A DNA stretch of 30,662 bases from CAYUVF01 sp964448045 (GCA_964448045.1 CAYUVF010000057.1:1-30662); one strand, 5' to 3'; numbered from the stretch's first letter, positions 1-8,483 are shown. The notes: generated by a model not told the origin, from the letters alone. Made by a program: numbers and translations.

Positions 1-2904
1 TTCGACACGATCTACGCCGAGGGGCAGCGGCGCTACCTGGAGAGCCTGTCCGCCTACGCGCGCCAGTTCCTGGAGATGATGGAGCGGCCCGACATCGACT
101 ACATCGACGGGCTCTCGCCGGTCATCGCCATCGAGCAGAAAACCGTCAGCGGCAACCCGCGGTCGACGGTCGGCACCGTCACCGAGGTGTACGACTTCCT
201 CCGCCTCCTCTACGCCCGCGCCGGCACGGCCTACTCGCACGAGACGGGCCACCGGATGCAGCAGCAGACGGACGATGAGATCATCGACGGGATCCTGGGC
301 TTCCCCGAGGGCACGCGCTTGATGATTCTCACCCCCGTCGTGAAAGGGCGGAAAGGGCACTATCGCGAGCTGTTCGAGCAGACGGCCAGCCAGGGCTTCG
401 AGCGCTTCCGCATCGATGGCGAAATGCGCCAGTACGAGGAGGGGATGAAGCTGGAGCGCTACGAGCGCCACGACATCGAGGTCGTCGTCGACCGGCTCGT
501 CGTGAAAGACGGCATCCGCCCGCGCGTCTCCAAATCGGTCGATACGGCGCTGGAGATGGGGGGCGGAACCTTGATTGCCCACGTCATGGAAGGCAGCTCG
601 GAAGGTGCGGAGCCGGGCGATCACCTCTTCAGCCGCCACCTCGTCGATCCCGAAACCGGCCTCTCGTACGACGAGCCCTCGCCGAACCTCTTCTCGTTTA
701 ACACCCCGTACGGCGCGTGCCCCGAGTGCGACGGGCTCGGCGTGTCCAACGAGCTGGACCCTGGCCTCATCATTCCCGATCCGCGTAAGACGATCGCCGA
801 GGGCGGGCTCGTGCCGCTCGGTAAACCGCGCGACATCTGGATCTTTAGCCAGCTCGAAGCGGTGGCCGACGCGTACGGCTTCGACTTCGACACGCCCATC
901 GAAGACCTCACCGACGAGCAGCTGGACGTCATCCTCGACGGTGCGGGTGAGGAGCAGTTCGACATCGTCTACAGCTACAAGGGCCGCGAGGTGCGCTACA
1001 AGCACCGCTACGGCGGGCTGAACGACCACATCTGGCACACGCACGAGAATACGAACTCGTCGAAGCAGCGCCGCTGGGCCGAGTCGTTCATGCGCAAGAT
1101 GGACTGCAGCGCGTGCGGCGGCGGGCGGCTCAACAAGGAGGCGCTGAGCTACCGGGTGGCCGGCAAGACGATCGCCGAGTTGGCGAACATGGACCTGACG
1201 ACGCTCCGCCAGTTCTTCAGCGATGTGACGTTCGACACCGAGCGCCAGCGCACCATCGCGGCGCCCATCGTCAAGGAGATTCAGGAGCGGCTGGGCTTTC
1301 TCGTCAACGTGGGCGTCGGCTACCTGACGCTCGACCGGACGGCGCGGACGCTCTCCGGCGGCGAGAGCCAGCGGATCCGCCTCGCCACGCAGGTCGGCAC
1401 CCAGCTGACGGGCGTGCTGTACGTGCTCGACGAGCCGTCGATCGGCCTGCACCCGCGCGACAACACGCGGCTCATCGACTCGCTCAAGAGCCTGCGCGAT
1501 CTGGGCAACTCGGTCCTCGTCGTGGAGCACGACCGCGAGATGATCGAGGCGGCCGATTACGTCGTCGACCTCGGGCCGGGCGCGGGCATCCACGGCGGGC
1601 ACGTCATCACGGCGGGCACACCGGACGAACTGACGGTGCATCCGGAGGCAACGAACGGGCAGGTAAACAGCAGCCTCGTCCGCGAGAACGGGCAGCCGTA
1701 CGAGCAGGTGAGCCTCACGGCGGCGTACCTGAACGGCACGCGCACGATCAGCGTCCCGGCGGAGCGGCGCGCGGGCACCGGCGACACGCTCGTTCTCAAG
1801 GGCGCGACGGGGCACAACCTGAAGGGCGAAGACGTCACCATCCCGCTCGGCACGTTCATCTGCGTGACGGGCGTTTCCGGCTCCGGCAAGTCGACGCTCG
1901 TCAACCAGACGCTCTACCCGATCCTCGCGCGGCACCACCACGGGGCGAAGATGGTCCCCCTTCCGCATGATTATCTGGAAGGGATCGATCACATCGACAA
2001 GGTCATCGAGATCGACCAGAAGCCGATCGGGCGGACGCCGCGCTCGAATCCGGCCACGTACACGAAGCTGATGGGGTATCTGCGCGACCTCTTTGCGAAG
2101 CTGCCCGAGTCGAAGATCCGCGGCTACACGAAGAGCCGGTTCAGCTTCAACACGAAAGGCGGGCGCTGCCAAAAATGCGGGGGCACGGGGACCGTCAAGC
2201 TGGAGATGAACTTCCTGCCCGACGTGGAGGTGACCTGCGACGAATGCCACGGCCAGCGCTACAACGAGGAGACGCTGGAGGTGAAGTACAAGGGCCAGTC
2301 CATCGCCGACGTGCTGGCCATGACGGTGAGCGAGGCGCTCGACTTCTTCGAGAACCTGCCGCGCATCATGCGCAAGCTCAAGACGCTGGACGCCGTGGGC
2401 CTCGGCTACATCACGCTCGGCCAGCAGTCGACCACGCTGTCGGGCGGCGAGGCGCAGCGGGTGAAGCTCTCGAAAGAGCTCTCGCGCCCCGGCACGGGCG
2501 ACACGCTCTACATCCTCGACGAGCCGACGACGGGGATGCATTTCGAGGACATCCGGCACCTCCTGAACGTGCTTCGCGCGCTCGTCAAGAAGGGCAACAC
2601 GGTGATCGTCATCGAGCACAACATGGACGTGGTGAAGCAGGCCGACCACATCATCGACCTCGGGCCGGAAGGCGGCGCGGGCGGCGGGTACATCCAGTTC
2701 GAGGGCACGCCCGAGGCGCTGGCCGAGGCCGACACGCACACGGCGCAATTCATCCGCGAGGAGCTTCAGCGCACGGCCGCCGCCGAAGAGGCCTCCGACG
2801 AGGAGGACGTGGACCTCGACAGCATGGCCTCCGATGACGATGACGCCGACGACGACCACCTCGATGACGAGCATGAAGCGGAGGCCGAAGAAGTGGCGGC
2901 GTGA
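1..2904 (+). CDS. uvrA: UvrA, excinuclease ABC subunit A (5' end outside window)
   Basis: UvrA is the damage-sensing ATPase of nucleotide excision repair; it dimerises and loads UvrB on lesions. The reading frame is open from base 1, and the first residues (FDTIYAEGQRRY) match the family about 41 residues from the N-terminus, so only the first Walker A region is missing. Visible, counted from the first window residue: a zinc-binding insert with CPEC near 240 and CSAC near 369; the first ABC signature LSGGE near 451 followed by DEPSIGLHP; a second Walker A GVSGSGKST near 624; the second zinc module CQKC near 723 and CDEC near 746; and the second LSGGE near 813 followed by DEPTTGMH. Unusual is a C-terminal tail of about 40 residues, very rich in Asp and Glu. 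The gene converges on the DUF4249-like gene with a 7-bp gap. Confidence 0.97.
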   Translation, partial: FDTIYAEGQRRYLESLSAYARQFLEMMERPDIDYIDGLSPVIAIEQKTVSGNPRSTVGTVTEVYDFLRLLYARAGTAYSHETGHRMQQQTDDEIIDGILGFPEGTRLMILTPVVKGRKGHYRELFEQTASQGFERFRIDGEMRQYEEGMKLERYERHDIEVVVDRLVVKDGIRPRVSKSVDTALEMGGGTLIAHVMEGSSEGAEPGDHLFSRHLVDPETGLSYDEPSPNLFSFNTPYGACPECDGLGVSNELDPGLIIPDPRKTIAEGGLVPLGKPRDIWIFSQLEAVADAYGFDFDTPIEDLTDEQLDVILDGAGEEQFDIVYSYKGREVRYKHRYGGLNDHIWHTHENTNSSKQRRWAESFMRKMDCSACGGGRLNKEALSYRVAGKTIAELANMDLTTLRQFFSDVTFDTERQRTIAAPIVKEIQERLGFLVNVGVGYLTLDRTARTLSGGESQRIRLATQVGTQLTGVLYVLDEPSIGLHPRDNTRLIDSLKSLRDLGNSVLVVEHDREMIEAADYVVDLGPGAGIHGGHVITAGTPDELTVHPEATNGQVNSSLVRENGQPYEQVSLTAAYLNGTRTISVPAERRAGTGDTLVLKGATGHNLKGEDVTIPLGTFICVTGVSGSGKSTLVNQTLYPILARHHHGAKMVPLPHDYLEGIDHIDKVIEIDQKPIGRTPRSNPATYTKLMGYLRDLFAKLPESKIRGYTKSRFSFNTKGGRCQKCGGTGTVKLEMNFLPDVEVTCDECHGQRYNEETLEVKYKGQSIADVLAMTVSEALDFFENLPRIMRKLKTLDAVGLGYITLGQQSTTLSGGEAQRVKLSKELSRPGTGDTLYILDEPTTGMHFEDIRHLLNVLRALVKKGNTVIVIEHNMDVVKQADHIIDLGPEGGAGGGYIQFEGTPEALAEADTHTAQFIREELQRTAAAEEASDEEDVDLDSMASDDDDADDDHLDDEHEAEAEEVAA

Positions 2905-2911
2905 GACTCGA

Positions 2912-3751
2912 TCACGAATCGTCCACCACCACCGTTTTACGCAGCGTATCGCGGTGGACGCCGCCGAAGAGACCGAGGCCGTTCTCCACGTCCGAGGCGA
3001 GCGGGTCGGCGCGGACGCTGTCGGCGGGCCAGTCGGGGCCGAGGTGGGTGTAGGCGATCTGCAGAGTGGGATCGGACAGCAGCGTGCAGTAGGCCCAGAC
3101 GCCGGGGAGGTCGTCCAGGGTCGGTTGTGGCACGACTTCGGCGAGGACGCCCGCCGCGCTCACGAAGTGCGTCGGCGTGCCGCTTGAGTCTTTGACGGGG
3201 CGCGACGAAATCCATTCCTGTTGTCCATTCCACTCGACGCCGACGCGGACGCGGATGAGCCGCGGCTCGGGCACGTTCCGAAACCGAAGAATAGTCTCTC
3301 GGTCGCAGGCCACGGTCGTCGCCGCGGGGTCGACATCGACCTCGGTGAGCGGCGGCGTGATGGCGCTCGCCCGCGTCGTCACGCCATCGGCGCGCTCGAC
3401 GGCCAGGCGGTACTCGGTGTCCGGCTGGATGGCCTGCGTCACGCGGAAGTTGTGCGTCGCGGTGCCCTCGAATACGACGACCGAGTCCTCCAGCGTTTCG
3501 GTGATGCCCGCGCTGGGGTTAGCCAGCGTCACCGTCGCATCGAGCCGGTGCGCCGTGTCCTGCGTCGCGGGCCGGTTGAGGTCGTTGACGCGGATGTAGT
3601 GTTCACTTTTCGTGAGGCTGAGCACGCCGCGCACGGAATAGGCACCGTTGTCGTCGGCGAAGGGCTCCAGCGCCGTATCGCAGCCGACCAGCAGCAGACC
3701 GGCCAGCACGGATGCGGCGAGCACGGATCGCAGCGCGGAAGGGGGCATCAT
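2912..3751 (-). CDS. DUF4249-like outer-membrane-associated lipoprotein
   Basis: This 279-residue protein has an N-terminal signal with a lipobox (LLLVGC, Cys24), so it should be a lipoprotein. The rest is beta-rich, with segments such as YSVRGVLSL, VTLANPSAGI, YRLAVE and ITPPL that resemble DUF4249 proteins, which in Bacteroidota usually sit beside a TonB-dependent receptor. That is the arrangement here: the gene starts 35 bp after the receptor stop codon on the same strand, so the two are probably cotranscribed. Its role is unknown; by analogy with SusD it may help deliver a substrate to the receptor. The family assignment comes from overall sequence feel and context, not from a profile search. 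No glycan enzyme lies next to the pair, so the substrate cannot be guessed. Confidence 0.72.
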   Translation of the reverse strand: MMPPSALRSVLAASVLAGLLLVGCDTALEPFADDNGAYSVRGVLSLTKSEHYIRVNDLNRPATQDTAHRLDATVTLANPSAGITETLEDSVVVFEGTATHNFRVTQAIQPDTEYRLAVERADGVTTRASAITPPLTEVDVDPAATTVACDRETILRFRNVPEPRLIRVRVGVEWNGQQEWISSRPVKDSSGTPTHFVSAAGVLAEVVPQPTLDDLPGVWAYCTLLSDPTLQIAYTHLGPDWPADSVRADPLASDVENGLGLFGGVHRDTLRKTVVVDDS

Positions 3752-3786
3752 CGGAACGGCGTCGGGAATCAGGTCAGGGCAACGGA

Positions 3787-6057
3787 TTATTCGATGCGCA
3801 GCCGCACCGAAACGTACGGCAGCAGCGGCGACTGGTTGACCCGCTGGAGCGCGTTCACGTCGTAGTAAAAGACGTTGCGCCGGTCGTACACGTTGATGGC
3901 GCCGGCCTTGGCATCGAGCGCGAGCCGGCCGGACAGGTCGAACGACCGCTCCACGGAGACATCGAGCCGGTGATAGACCGGCAGGCGGGCCCCGTAGGGA
4001 CGCTCGAAGATCGTATGGGCAGTGCCGGGCTGCTCCAGGGGCGGTTCACGGAGCGGGTCGAAGTCAAGGTCGAAGCCGTACACCTGCGTGTAGGGGCGCC
4101 CGCTGCCGAATTCCCAGCTCAGGCTGGCGGTCGCTCCCATGATGGTGTAGCGTGTCACGGCATTCACCTGATGCCGGCGGTCGTGCGACGGCGTGTAGGA
4201 GAAGACCGCACCATCGACCCAGGCGCCGAGGTCCTCCGTCGTGGCCTCGTACTCCACCTTCGACCAGCCGTAGCCCAGGTAGGCATAGAGCGGGCCCTGC
4301 CGGAACACCATGCGCGCGTCCGCTCCGTAGGTGTAGCCGTCCGCGCGGGCGGTTTCCGTGTTGAGCGCAGCCTCGGGCGTCCACTTCGACACCAGTATAT
4401 TGCGGAGGCGCTTGGCGTACCCCTCGACGCTGATCTCAAACGCCCGGCCGATGCGCTGGCGGTACCCGGCGATGGCGTGCAGCGCGCTCGGCACCGCCGT
4501 ATCGAGGTCGGGCGGGCGCCACACGCTGAACACCGTTCCGGCCTCGCGCTGATCGGTGATGGCTTCATCGACTTGATGGTAGAGCCCTCCGGCCAGGCTG
4601 ATCTCCTGCCGGTCGGTGCCGTCGGGGCGGATCCGCAGGCGCAGGCGCGGATCGAGAATCGGGTCGAGCTTAGACGCCGGGACCTGCGCGGCGAGGCTGG
4701 GCGTCACCCGCAGCCAGTCGCCCCGCGACCACGTCACCGAACCGTGCACGCGCACCAGATCCTGTGACCTGTTGAGTTGCTTGACGCCCACGAAGGGCTC
4801 GTCGATGGTGGCATCGTAGCGCCCGCCCGTGATGAGCCCGCCCAGCTTGGCGGGCCAGCCCAGCAGGATCTGGTCCTGCTCGAAGGCCAGAAACAGGCGC
4901 CACCGGCGGGCGATCTGCTCGGGGTCGCCCACGGTACCCGCCGTGTTGCGGAATCCCGTGTAGCCGCCGCGGATGGTGAACGCGTTCCCGAAGCGCTCAT
5001 CCAGGATGAGGCAGCGGCCGCCGAGGGCCGTGTTGGCCCACGTAAACTCGCGCTGCCGGTTCGGGCCGATGCTCCCACGGTCGCGGGTGCGCAGTGCGGT
5101 GAGGTTGCACGAGGCATTGTCCTTCTGGAGCGAGTAGCGCCCCGTCACATCGTAAAATCCAATCGGCGAATCGTGCCCGAGGAGGGGGCCGCCGGTCTCT
5201 TCGATGAGCGAGTAGCGCCCCCCGACCAGAAACGACTGATTGCCGTCGACGATCGGCCCTTCGACGTGGCCCGATGCCAGGTGCGGGCCGATGGCGGCGC
5301 TTCCCCCGTACTGCTTCATATCGCCCGGCCGCAGGCGCACGTCGAGCACAGCGGAGAGCGCCTCAGCGTACTTCGCGCCGAAGCCGCCCGCGTAGAGGTC
5401 GGCGCTCTGGACGAGGTCTTGCGGAAAGGCCGAGTAAAAGCTGGAGATGTGGAAGGGCTGGACGATCGGCAGGCCATCGACCAGAAACCGATTTTGGCTG
5501 GGTGCGCCGCCGCGGATGAACAGCTGCCCGCCCCGGTCGCCTACCGAGACGACGCCGGGCAGCGTCTGCAGATACGAGGCGAGATCACCGCTGGGGCCGG
5601 GCGTCGGGATGCGGCCGATCTCGGCAGCGCGGATGGTTTGCAGCCCGGCTTCCCGCTGCGTCGCGCCATGCTCGGCTTTAACGGTGACTTCGTCCAGTTG
5701 AGCCGGCTCCGTCGCCAGCGCGACGTTGTACACGCGCCGCCCAGGCTCCACGTCGATGGTGTCTTCATGCGTCCGGTACCCGAGGTGGCTGATCCGGACC
5801 CGGTAGCGCCCGGGCCTCAGCCCACGCATAGCGTAGTAGCCGTCCGCATTGGTCACGCCTGTGCGGGACGCCGCATCAGCGGTAGCGAAGAGGGCAAGGT
5901 AGGCGCCCTGGAGAGGACGCCCGGTTTCATCCGAGGTGACCACGATGCGAAGCGTGGCGTCAGGCTGGGCCAGTCCCGGGGCCGGGCGCCCGCCGAGGGT
6001 CAGTAGCACGAGCAGGGTGGCCCAGGGGGAGAAGGAATGGAATAAACGACGCACCAT
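3787..6057 (-). CDS. TonB-dependent receptor with N-terminal carboxypeptidase-regulatory-like domain
   Basis: An outer-membrane receptor of 756 residues. It has a signal peptide ending near PGLAQPD, then a carboxypeptidase-regulatory-like beta-sandwich at about 35-115 (DETGRPLQGAYLALF, GYYAMRGLRPGRYRVRISHLGY), a TonB-box-like segment DEVTVKA at 122-128, a plug domain (LPGVVSVGDRGGQLFIRGGAPSQNRFLVDG) and a beta-barrel. It is shorter than SusC-type transporters and ends in SVRLRIE rather than an aromatic residue, which is atypical for an outer-membrane barrel. The downstream DUF4249-like lipoprotein is its probable partner. The start ATG has no clear Shine-Dalgarno site. A strong inverted repeat lies 50-80 bp upstream. 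The substrate is not evident. Confidence 0.92.
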   Translation of the reverse strand: MVRRLFHSFSPWATLLVLLTLGGRPAPGLAQPDATLRIVVTSDETGRPLQGAYLALFATADAASRTGVTNADGYYAMRGLRPGRYRVRISHLGYRTHEDTIDVEPGRRVYNVALATEPAQLDEVTVKAEHGATQREAGLQTIRAAEIGRIPTPGPSGDLASYLQTLPGVVSVGDRGGQLFIRGGAPSQNRFLVDGLPIVQPFHISSFYSAFPQDLVQSADLYAGGFGAKYAEALSAVLDVRLRPGDMKQYGGSAAIGPHLASGHVEGPIVDGNQSFLVGGRYSLIEETGGPLLGHDSPIGFYDVTGRYSLQKDNASCNLTALRTRDRGSIGPNRQREFTWANTALGGRCLILDERFGNAFTIRGGYTGFRNTAGTVGDPEQIARRWRLFLAFEQDQILLGWPAKLGGLITGGRYDATIDEPFVGVKQLNRSQDLVRVHGSVTWSRGDWLRVTPSLAAQVPASKLDPILDPRLRLRIRPDGTDRQEISLAGGLYHQVDEAITDQREAGTVFSVWRPPDLDTAVPSALHAIAGYRQRIGRAFEISVEGYAKRLRNILVSKWTPEAALNTETARADGYTYGADARMVFRQGPLYAYLGYGWSKVEYEATTEDLGAWVDGAVFSYTPSHDRRHQVNAVTRYTIMGATASLSWEFGSGRPYTQVYGFDLDFDPLREPPLEQPGTAHTIFERPYGARLPVYHRLDVSVERSFDLSGRLALDAKAGAINVYDRRNVFYYDVNALQRVNQSPLLPYVSVRLRIE

Positions 6058-6106
6058 CGGGTACTAATAGCTCCCGGGATGAACACAACCTGCATACTGC
6101 GATGGA

Positions 6107-6137
6107 GCCCGGGCGCCGGGGGACACGGCGCTCGGGT
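6107..6137. repeat. Inverted repeat upstream of the TonB-dependent receptor gene
   Basis: An 11-12 bp stem pairs 6107-6118 with 6126-6137 around a 7-nt loop, allowing G-T pairs. It lies in the 274-bp divergent region between the receptor gene (minus strand, starting at 6057) and the gene starting at 6332. A second, smaller hairpin (CGGCGCT/AGCGCCG) is at 6214-6228. Neither has an adjacent T-run, so a simple intrinsic terminator is unlikely. The repeat could be an operator or a leader structure for the receptor mRNA; no function is shown. Confidence 0.45.
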
Positions 6138-6331
6138 CGCCTGCACATTGCATCTTCTTCATATTCATGATAGTCCGGACGCACCACTTTTGAAAGGGCT
6201 GATTAGGAGCCGCCGGCGCTGAGCGCCGTAGTCGCCCCTTGACGCCATCTTCGCGGAGATCGGCCGAATCCTGTCTGGGCGCCGCTCGTTGGACTTCCGC
6301 GTTTCCCTTCAGCAATCCGACGTGCGTCATT

Positions 6332-6775
6332 ATGGCCCCGGAGAATCAGTCCGAAGACCTGCCGGATTTTGTGCCGGAGTACAACAAGCCCGAGGCGCCC
6401 GGCATCCACATGAACTTCGACAATACGGTGTCGCTTTATCACGTTGTGGCCGAGGACGAGGGGTTCGAGACGGCGGCCCAGGATATCTTCGCGCTCACGA
6501 AGCAGGCGCAGGATGAATTCCCCGACTGGCCGCGCGTGCTGTACCTCGACATCCAGGGCCATATCGATGAAGAGGGGCGCTTCACCAACGACATGGTGGA
6601 GCTGCAGCAGGAGTTCTTGATCGCCGCCATGGGCAAGTTTTTTACGGCCCTGGCGATGCCTCTCGTCGCCGTCGTCAACCCCGACGAGCAGCTCAACGAT
6701 CTGCCCGATGAACTGGTGCTCCAAGCGCCCGGCAGCGACCTCCCCGAGGACACCCGCTGGCCGAAGCCAGAGTAG
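6332..6775 (+). CDS. Small acidic conserved-looking protein of unknown function
   Basis: A 147-residue soluble protein with no signal peptide, membrane segment or recognised domain. I chose ATG 6332 (MAPENQSEDLPDFVPEYNKP) because the protein character begins there; a TTG at 6239 would add 31 residues of basic, unconvincing sequence. The sequence is markedly acidic and reads like a folded alpha/beta protein: LYLDIQGHIDEEGRF followed by the helix NDMVELQQEFLIAAMGKFF and then the strand PLVAVVNPDEQ. No catalytic motif was recognised. It is divergent from the TonB receptor gene and is followed by a G-rich repeat and the M24 peptidase gene. The codon pattern and lack of stops support a real gene; the function is open. 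Confidence 0.75.
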   Translation: MAPENQSEDLPDFVPEYNKPEAPGIHMNFDNTVSLYHVVAEDEGFETAAQDIFALTKQAQDEFPDWPRVLYLDIQGHIDEEGRFTNDMVELQQEFLIAAMGKFFTALAMPLVAVVNPDEQLNDLPDELVLQAPGSDLPEDTRWPKPE

Positions 6776-6789
6776 CGGTTCCAGGTTCG

Positions 6790-6817
6790 GAGTTCTGGGT
6801 TTGGAGTTCCGGGTTTG
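6790..6817 (+). repeat. G-rich tandem repeat, two 14-nt units
   Basis: The unit GAGTTCYGGGTTTG occurs twice in tandem (6790-6803 and 6804-6817), and partial copies flank it (for example GGTTCG at about 6785 and GAGT after 6817). The same vocabulary appears, partly inverted, in the intergenic DNA after the M24 peptidase gene at 8295-8360. It lies between the stop of the small acidic protein and the M24 gene and is not coding. It resembles a dispersed intergenic repeat family rather than a promoter. Confidence 0.6.
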
Positions 6818-6860
6818 GAGTAGGCGTCTCTCCGCACATGCCCAGCCGCCCAACCGCCTA

Positions 6861-6905
6861 AACGCCCTTCCCCAACGCCCGGCTTGCATGTGAAAGGAGG
6901 GCGTT
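6861..6905 (+). promoter_or_regulatory. Hairpin enclosing a strong Shine-Dalgarno sequence before the M24 gene
   Basis: AAAGGAGG at 6893-6900 is among the best Shine-Dalgarno matches in the window. Its GGAGGGCGTT (6896-6905) can pair with AACGCCCTTCC (6861-6871), with one bulge, which would hide it in a hairpin. The nearest well-spaced start, ATG 6908 (7-nt spacer), is out of frame with the peptidase and opens a short reading frame ending at 7114. The peptidase frame has TTG 6904 (only 3 nt away), GTG 6943 and ATG 6949. Either the site is chance, or translation of the peptidase is regulated through a leader. Confidence 0.35.
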
Positions 6906-6948
6906 GCATGTTGCATTCGCCTCTTTTTCCCGAAATGCCCTCGTGCTC

Positions 6949-8292
6949 ATGGTCCGCCGGTGCCTGCTCGTTCTCGTTTCTCTCGTGCTCGCTGTGCCCG
7001 CTTCGTCGCAGGCGCAAGATCCAGAGGTGCCCGCCATCCTTTCGATGGAGGAACGGGCCGAGGTCGTCAATCGCTGGCTGGAAATCCGGCTGGATACGGT
7101 CGTGCCGATGCTGATGCGGCGCGCGGAGGTCGACATGTGGATCGTGAGCGCGCGGGAGTACAACGAAGATCCCGTCATCAAAACGATGCTCCCGGCCACG
7201 TGGCAGTCGGCGCGGCGGCGGACGATCCTCGTCTTTTACGATCGCGGGCCGGACGAGGGCGTCGAGCGCCTCGCCATCGCGCGCTACGACATCGGCGCCT
7301 TCTTCCAGAGCGCCTGGGATAAGGAAGAACAGCCCGATCAGTGGGCGCGCCTCGCGGAAGTCATCGCCGAGCGCGATCCGCAGCAGATTGCCATCAACCG
7401 CTCCGAGACGTTCGCCCTGGCCGATGGCATGACGGACACGGAGTTCGACGGCCTGATGGCGGCGCTGCCGGACGCGTATCAGACGCGCATCGTCTCCGGT
7501 GAGGAGTTGGCGATCGGCTGGCTGGAGGCGCGCACGCCGGAGGAGATGGCCGTCTATCCGCAGATTGTGCGCATCGCCCACGCCGTCATCGCCGAGGGCC
7601 TCTCCGAGCAGGTCATCCAACCGGGCATCACGACTACGGCCGACGTGCAGTGGTGGTACCGCGAGCGCATCCGCGATCTCAACCTGACCGCCTGGTTTCA
7701 CCCGAGCGTGTCCCTACAGCGCCCCGATGCCGGTGAAGCGGGCGACTTCTCCGCCCAGCCCGATGCCGAGGTCATCCAGCCGGGCGATCTGCTGCACGTC
7801 GATTTCGGCATTACGTACCTGCGTCTAAACACGGACACGCAGCAGCACGCCTACGTCCTGAAGCCGGGCGAGACGGACGCGCCGGAAGGCCTCCGGGACG
7901 GGCTGGCGACGGGCAATCGCCTGCAGGACATTCTGACCGATCAGTTTGCGGTGGGCCGCACGGGTAACGAGATCCTCGCGGCGGCGCTGGCGCAGGCCGA
8001 GGCCGAGGGCATCGATGCCACGATTTACACGCATCCCATCGGCTTTCACGGGCACGGCGCCGGGCCCACGATTGGGCTGTGGGATCAGCAGGGCGGCGTG
8101 CCGGGTAAGGGCGACTATCCGCTGTACGCGAACACAGCGCACTCCATCGAGCTCAACGCGGCCGTCTCGATTCCCGAATGGGACGATCAGGAGATCCTCA
8201 TCAAGCTGGAGGAAGACGCCTTTTTCGACGGCGAGCACGTCCGTTATATCGACGGCCGGCAGGACGATCTGCACCTGATCCCTCGTCCGTGA
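6949..8292 (+). CDS. Exported M24-family metallopeptidase (Xaa-Pro aminopeptidase-like)
   Basis: M24 enzymes are dinuclear metal aminopeptidases or prolidases. The protein is 447 residues long from ATG 6949; this start places a clean signal peptide (VRRCLLVLVSLVLAVPASSQA-QD) at the N-terminus. An in-frame TTG at 6904 would add 15 residues and is less likely. The C-terminal half shows the pita-bread ligand set: Asp285 in HVDFG, Asp296 eleven residues later, a His cluster HPIGFHGHGAG near 362-369, Glu401 in HSIELNA and a Glu near 421 in KLEED. All ligands are present, so it should be catalytic. The N-terminal half is a creatinase/prolidase-type domain. The signal peptide places it in the periplasm or outside, where it probably trims peptides. 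It is bordered on both sides by G-rich repeats. Confidence 0.92.
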   Translation: MVRRCLLVLVSLVLAVPASSQAQDPEVPAILSMEERAEVVNRWLEIRLDTVVPMLMRRAEVDMWIVSAREYNEDPVIKTMLPATWQSARRRTILVFYDRGPDEGVERLAIARYDIGAFFQSAWDKEEQPDQWARLAEVIAERDPQQIAINRSETFALADGMTDTEFDGLMAALPDAYQTRIVSGEELAIGWLEARTPEEMAVYPQIVRIAHAVIAEGLSEQVIQPGITTTADVQWWYRERIRDLNLTAWFHPSVSLQRPDAGEAGDFSAQPDAEVIQPGDLLHVDFGITYLRLNTDTQQHAYVLKPGETDAPEGLRDGLATGNRLQDILTDQFAVGRTGNEILAAALAQAEAEGIDATIYTHPIGFHGHGAGPTIGLWDQQGGVPGKGDYPLYANTAHSIELNAAVSIPEWDDQEILIKLEEDAFFDGEHVRYIDGRQDDLHLIPRP

Positions 8293-8307
8293 CGAGTTCG
8301 GGGTCAG

Positions 8308-8359
8308 GGTTTGGCGTTCCGAGTTGGGTATTGCTAACTCAGAACCCCGAACCCAAACC
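8308..8359. repeat. Imperfect inverted repeat of G-rich element
   Basis: GGTTTGG at 8308-8314 pairs with CCAAACC at 8353-8359, and the intervening arms continue the pairing imperfectly (GTTCCGAGTT against AACTCAGAAC). The words match the tandem repeat at 6790-6817, so the peptidase gene is bracketed by members of one repeat family. It begins 16 bp after the peptidase stop codon and could act as a transcript-end structure. Confidence 0.5.
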
Positions 8360-8408
8360 TCTATCTACCGGACAGTTTTAAGCGTCTCTAACAAACCCCA
8401 ACCGAGCT

Positions 8409-8483
8409 GTCACCCCCAACTTGATTGGGGATCCAGAAAGCGGCCGTTAGCTGTCTGGATGCCCGATCGGGGTCGGGCATGAC
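8409..8483. repeat. Palindromic intergenic repeat element
   Basis: The left arm (8409-8436) starts GTCA and ends GATCCAG; the right arm (8455-8483) starts CTGGAT and ends GGGCATGAC, its near reverse complement. They enclose an 18-nt loop. Arms of this type (GTCAT-CCC...GGG-ATCCAG) are known from dispersed intergenic repeats in many bacterial genomes. No reading frame is present and there are no flanking insertion-sequence genes, so it is best called a MITE- or REP-like repeat. Confidence 0.6.

Noticed and set aside
1113..1970. 285-codon frame within uvrA in another phase
   Set aside because: It is an Arg/Ala/Pro/Gly-rich out-of-phase reading of conserved UvrA sequence.
6439..7701. 420-codon minus-strand frame across the small acidic gene and the M24 gene
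   Set aside because: It runs through two well-supported genes and an intergenic repeat, with no domain or consistent composition.
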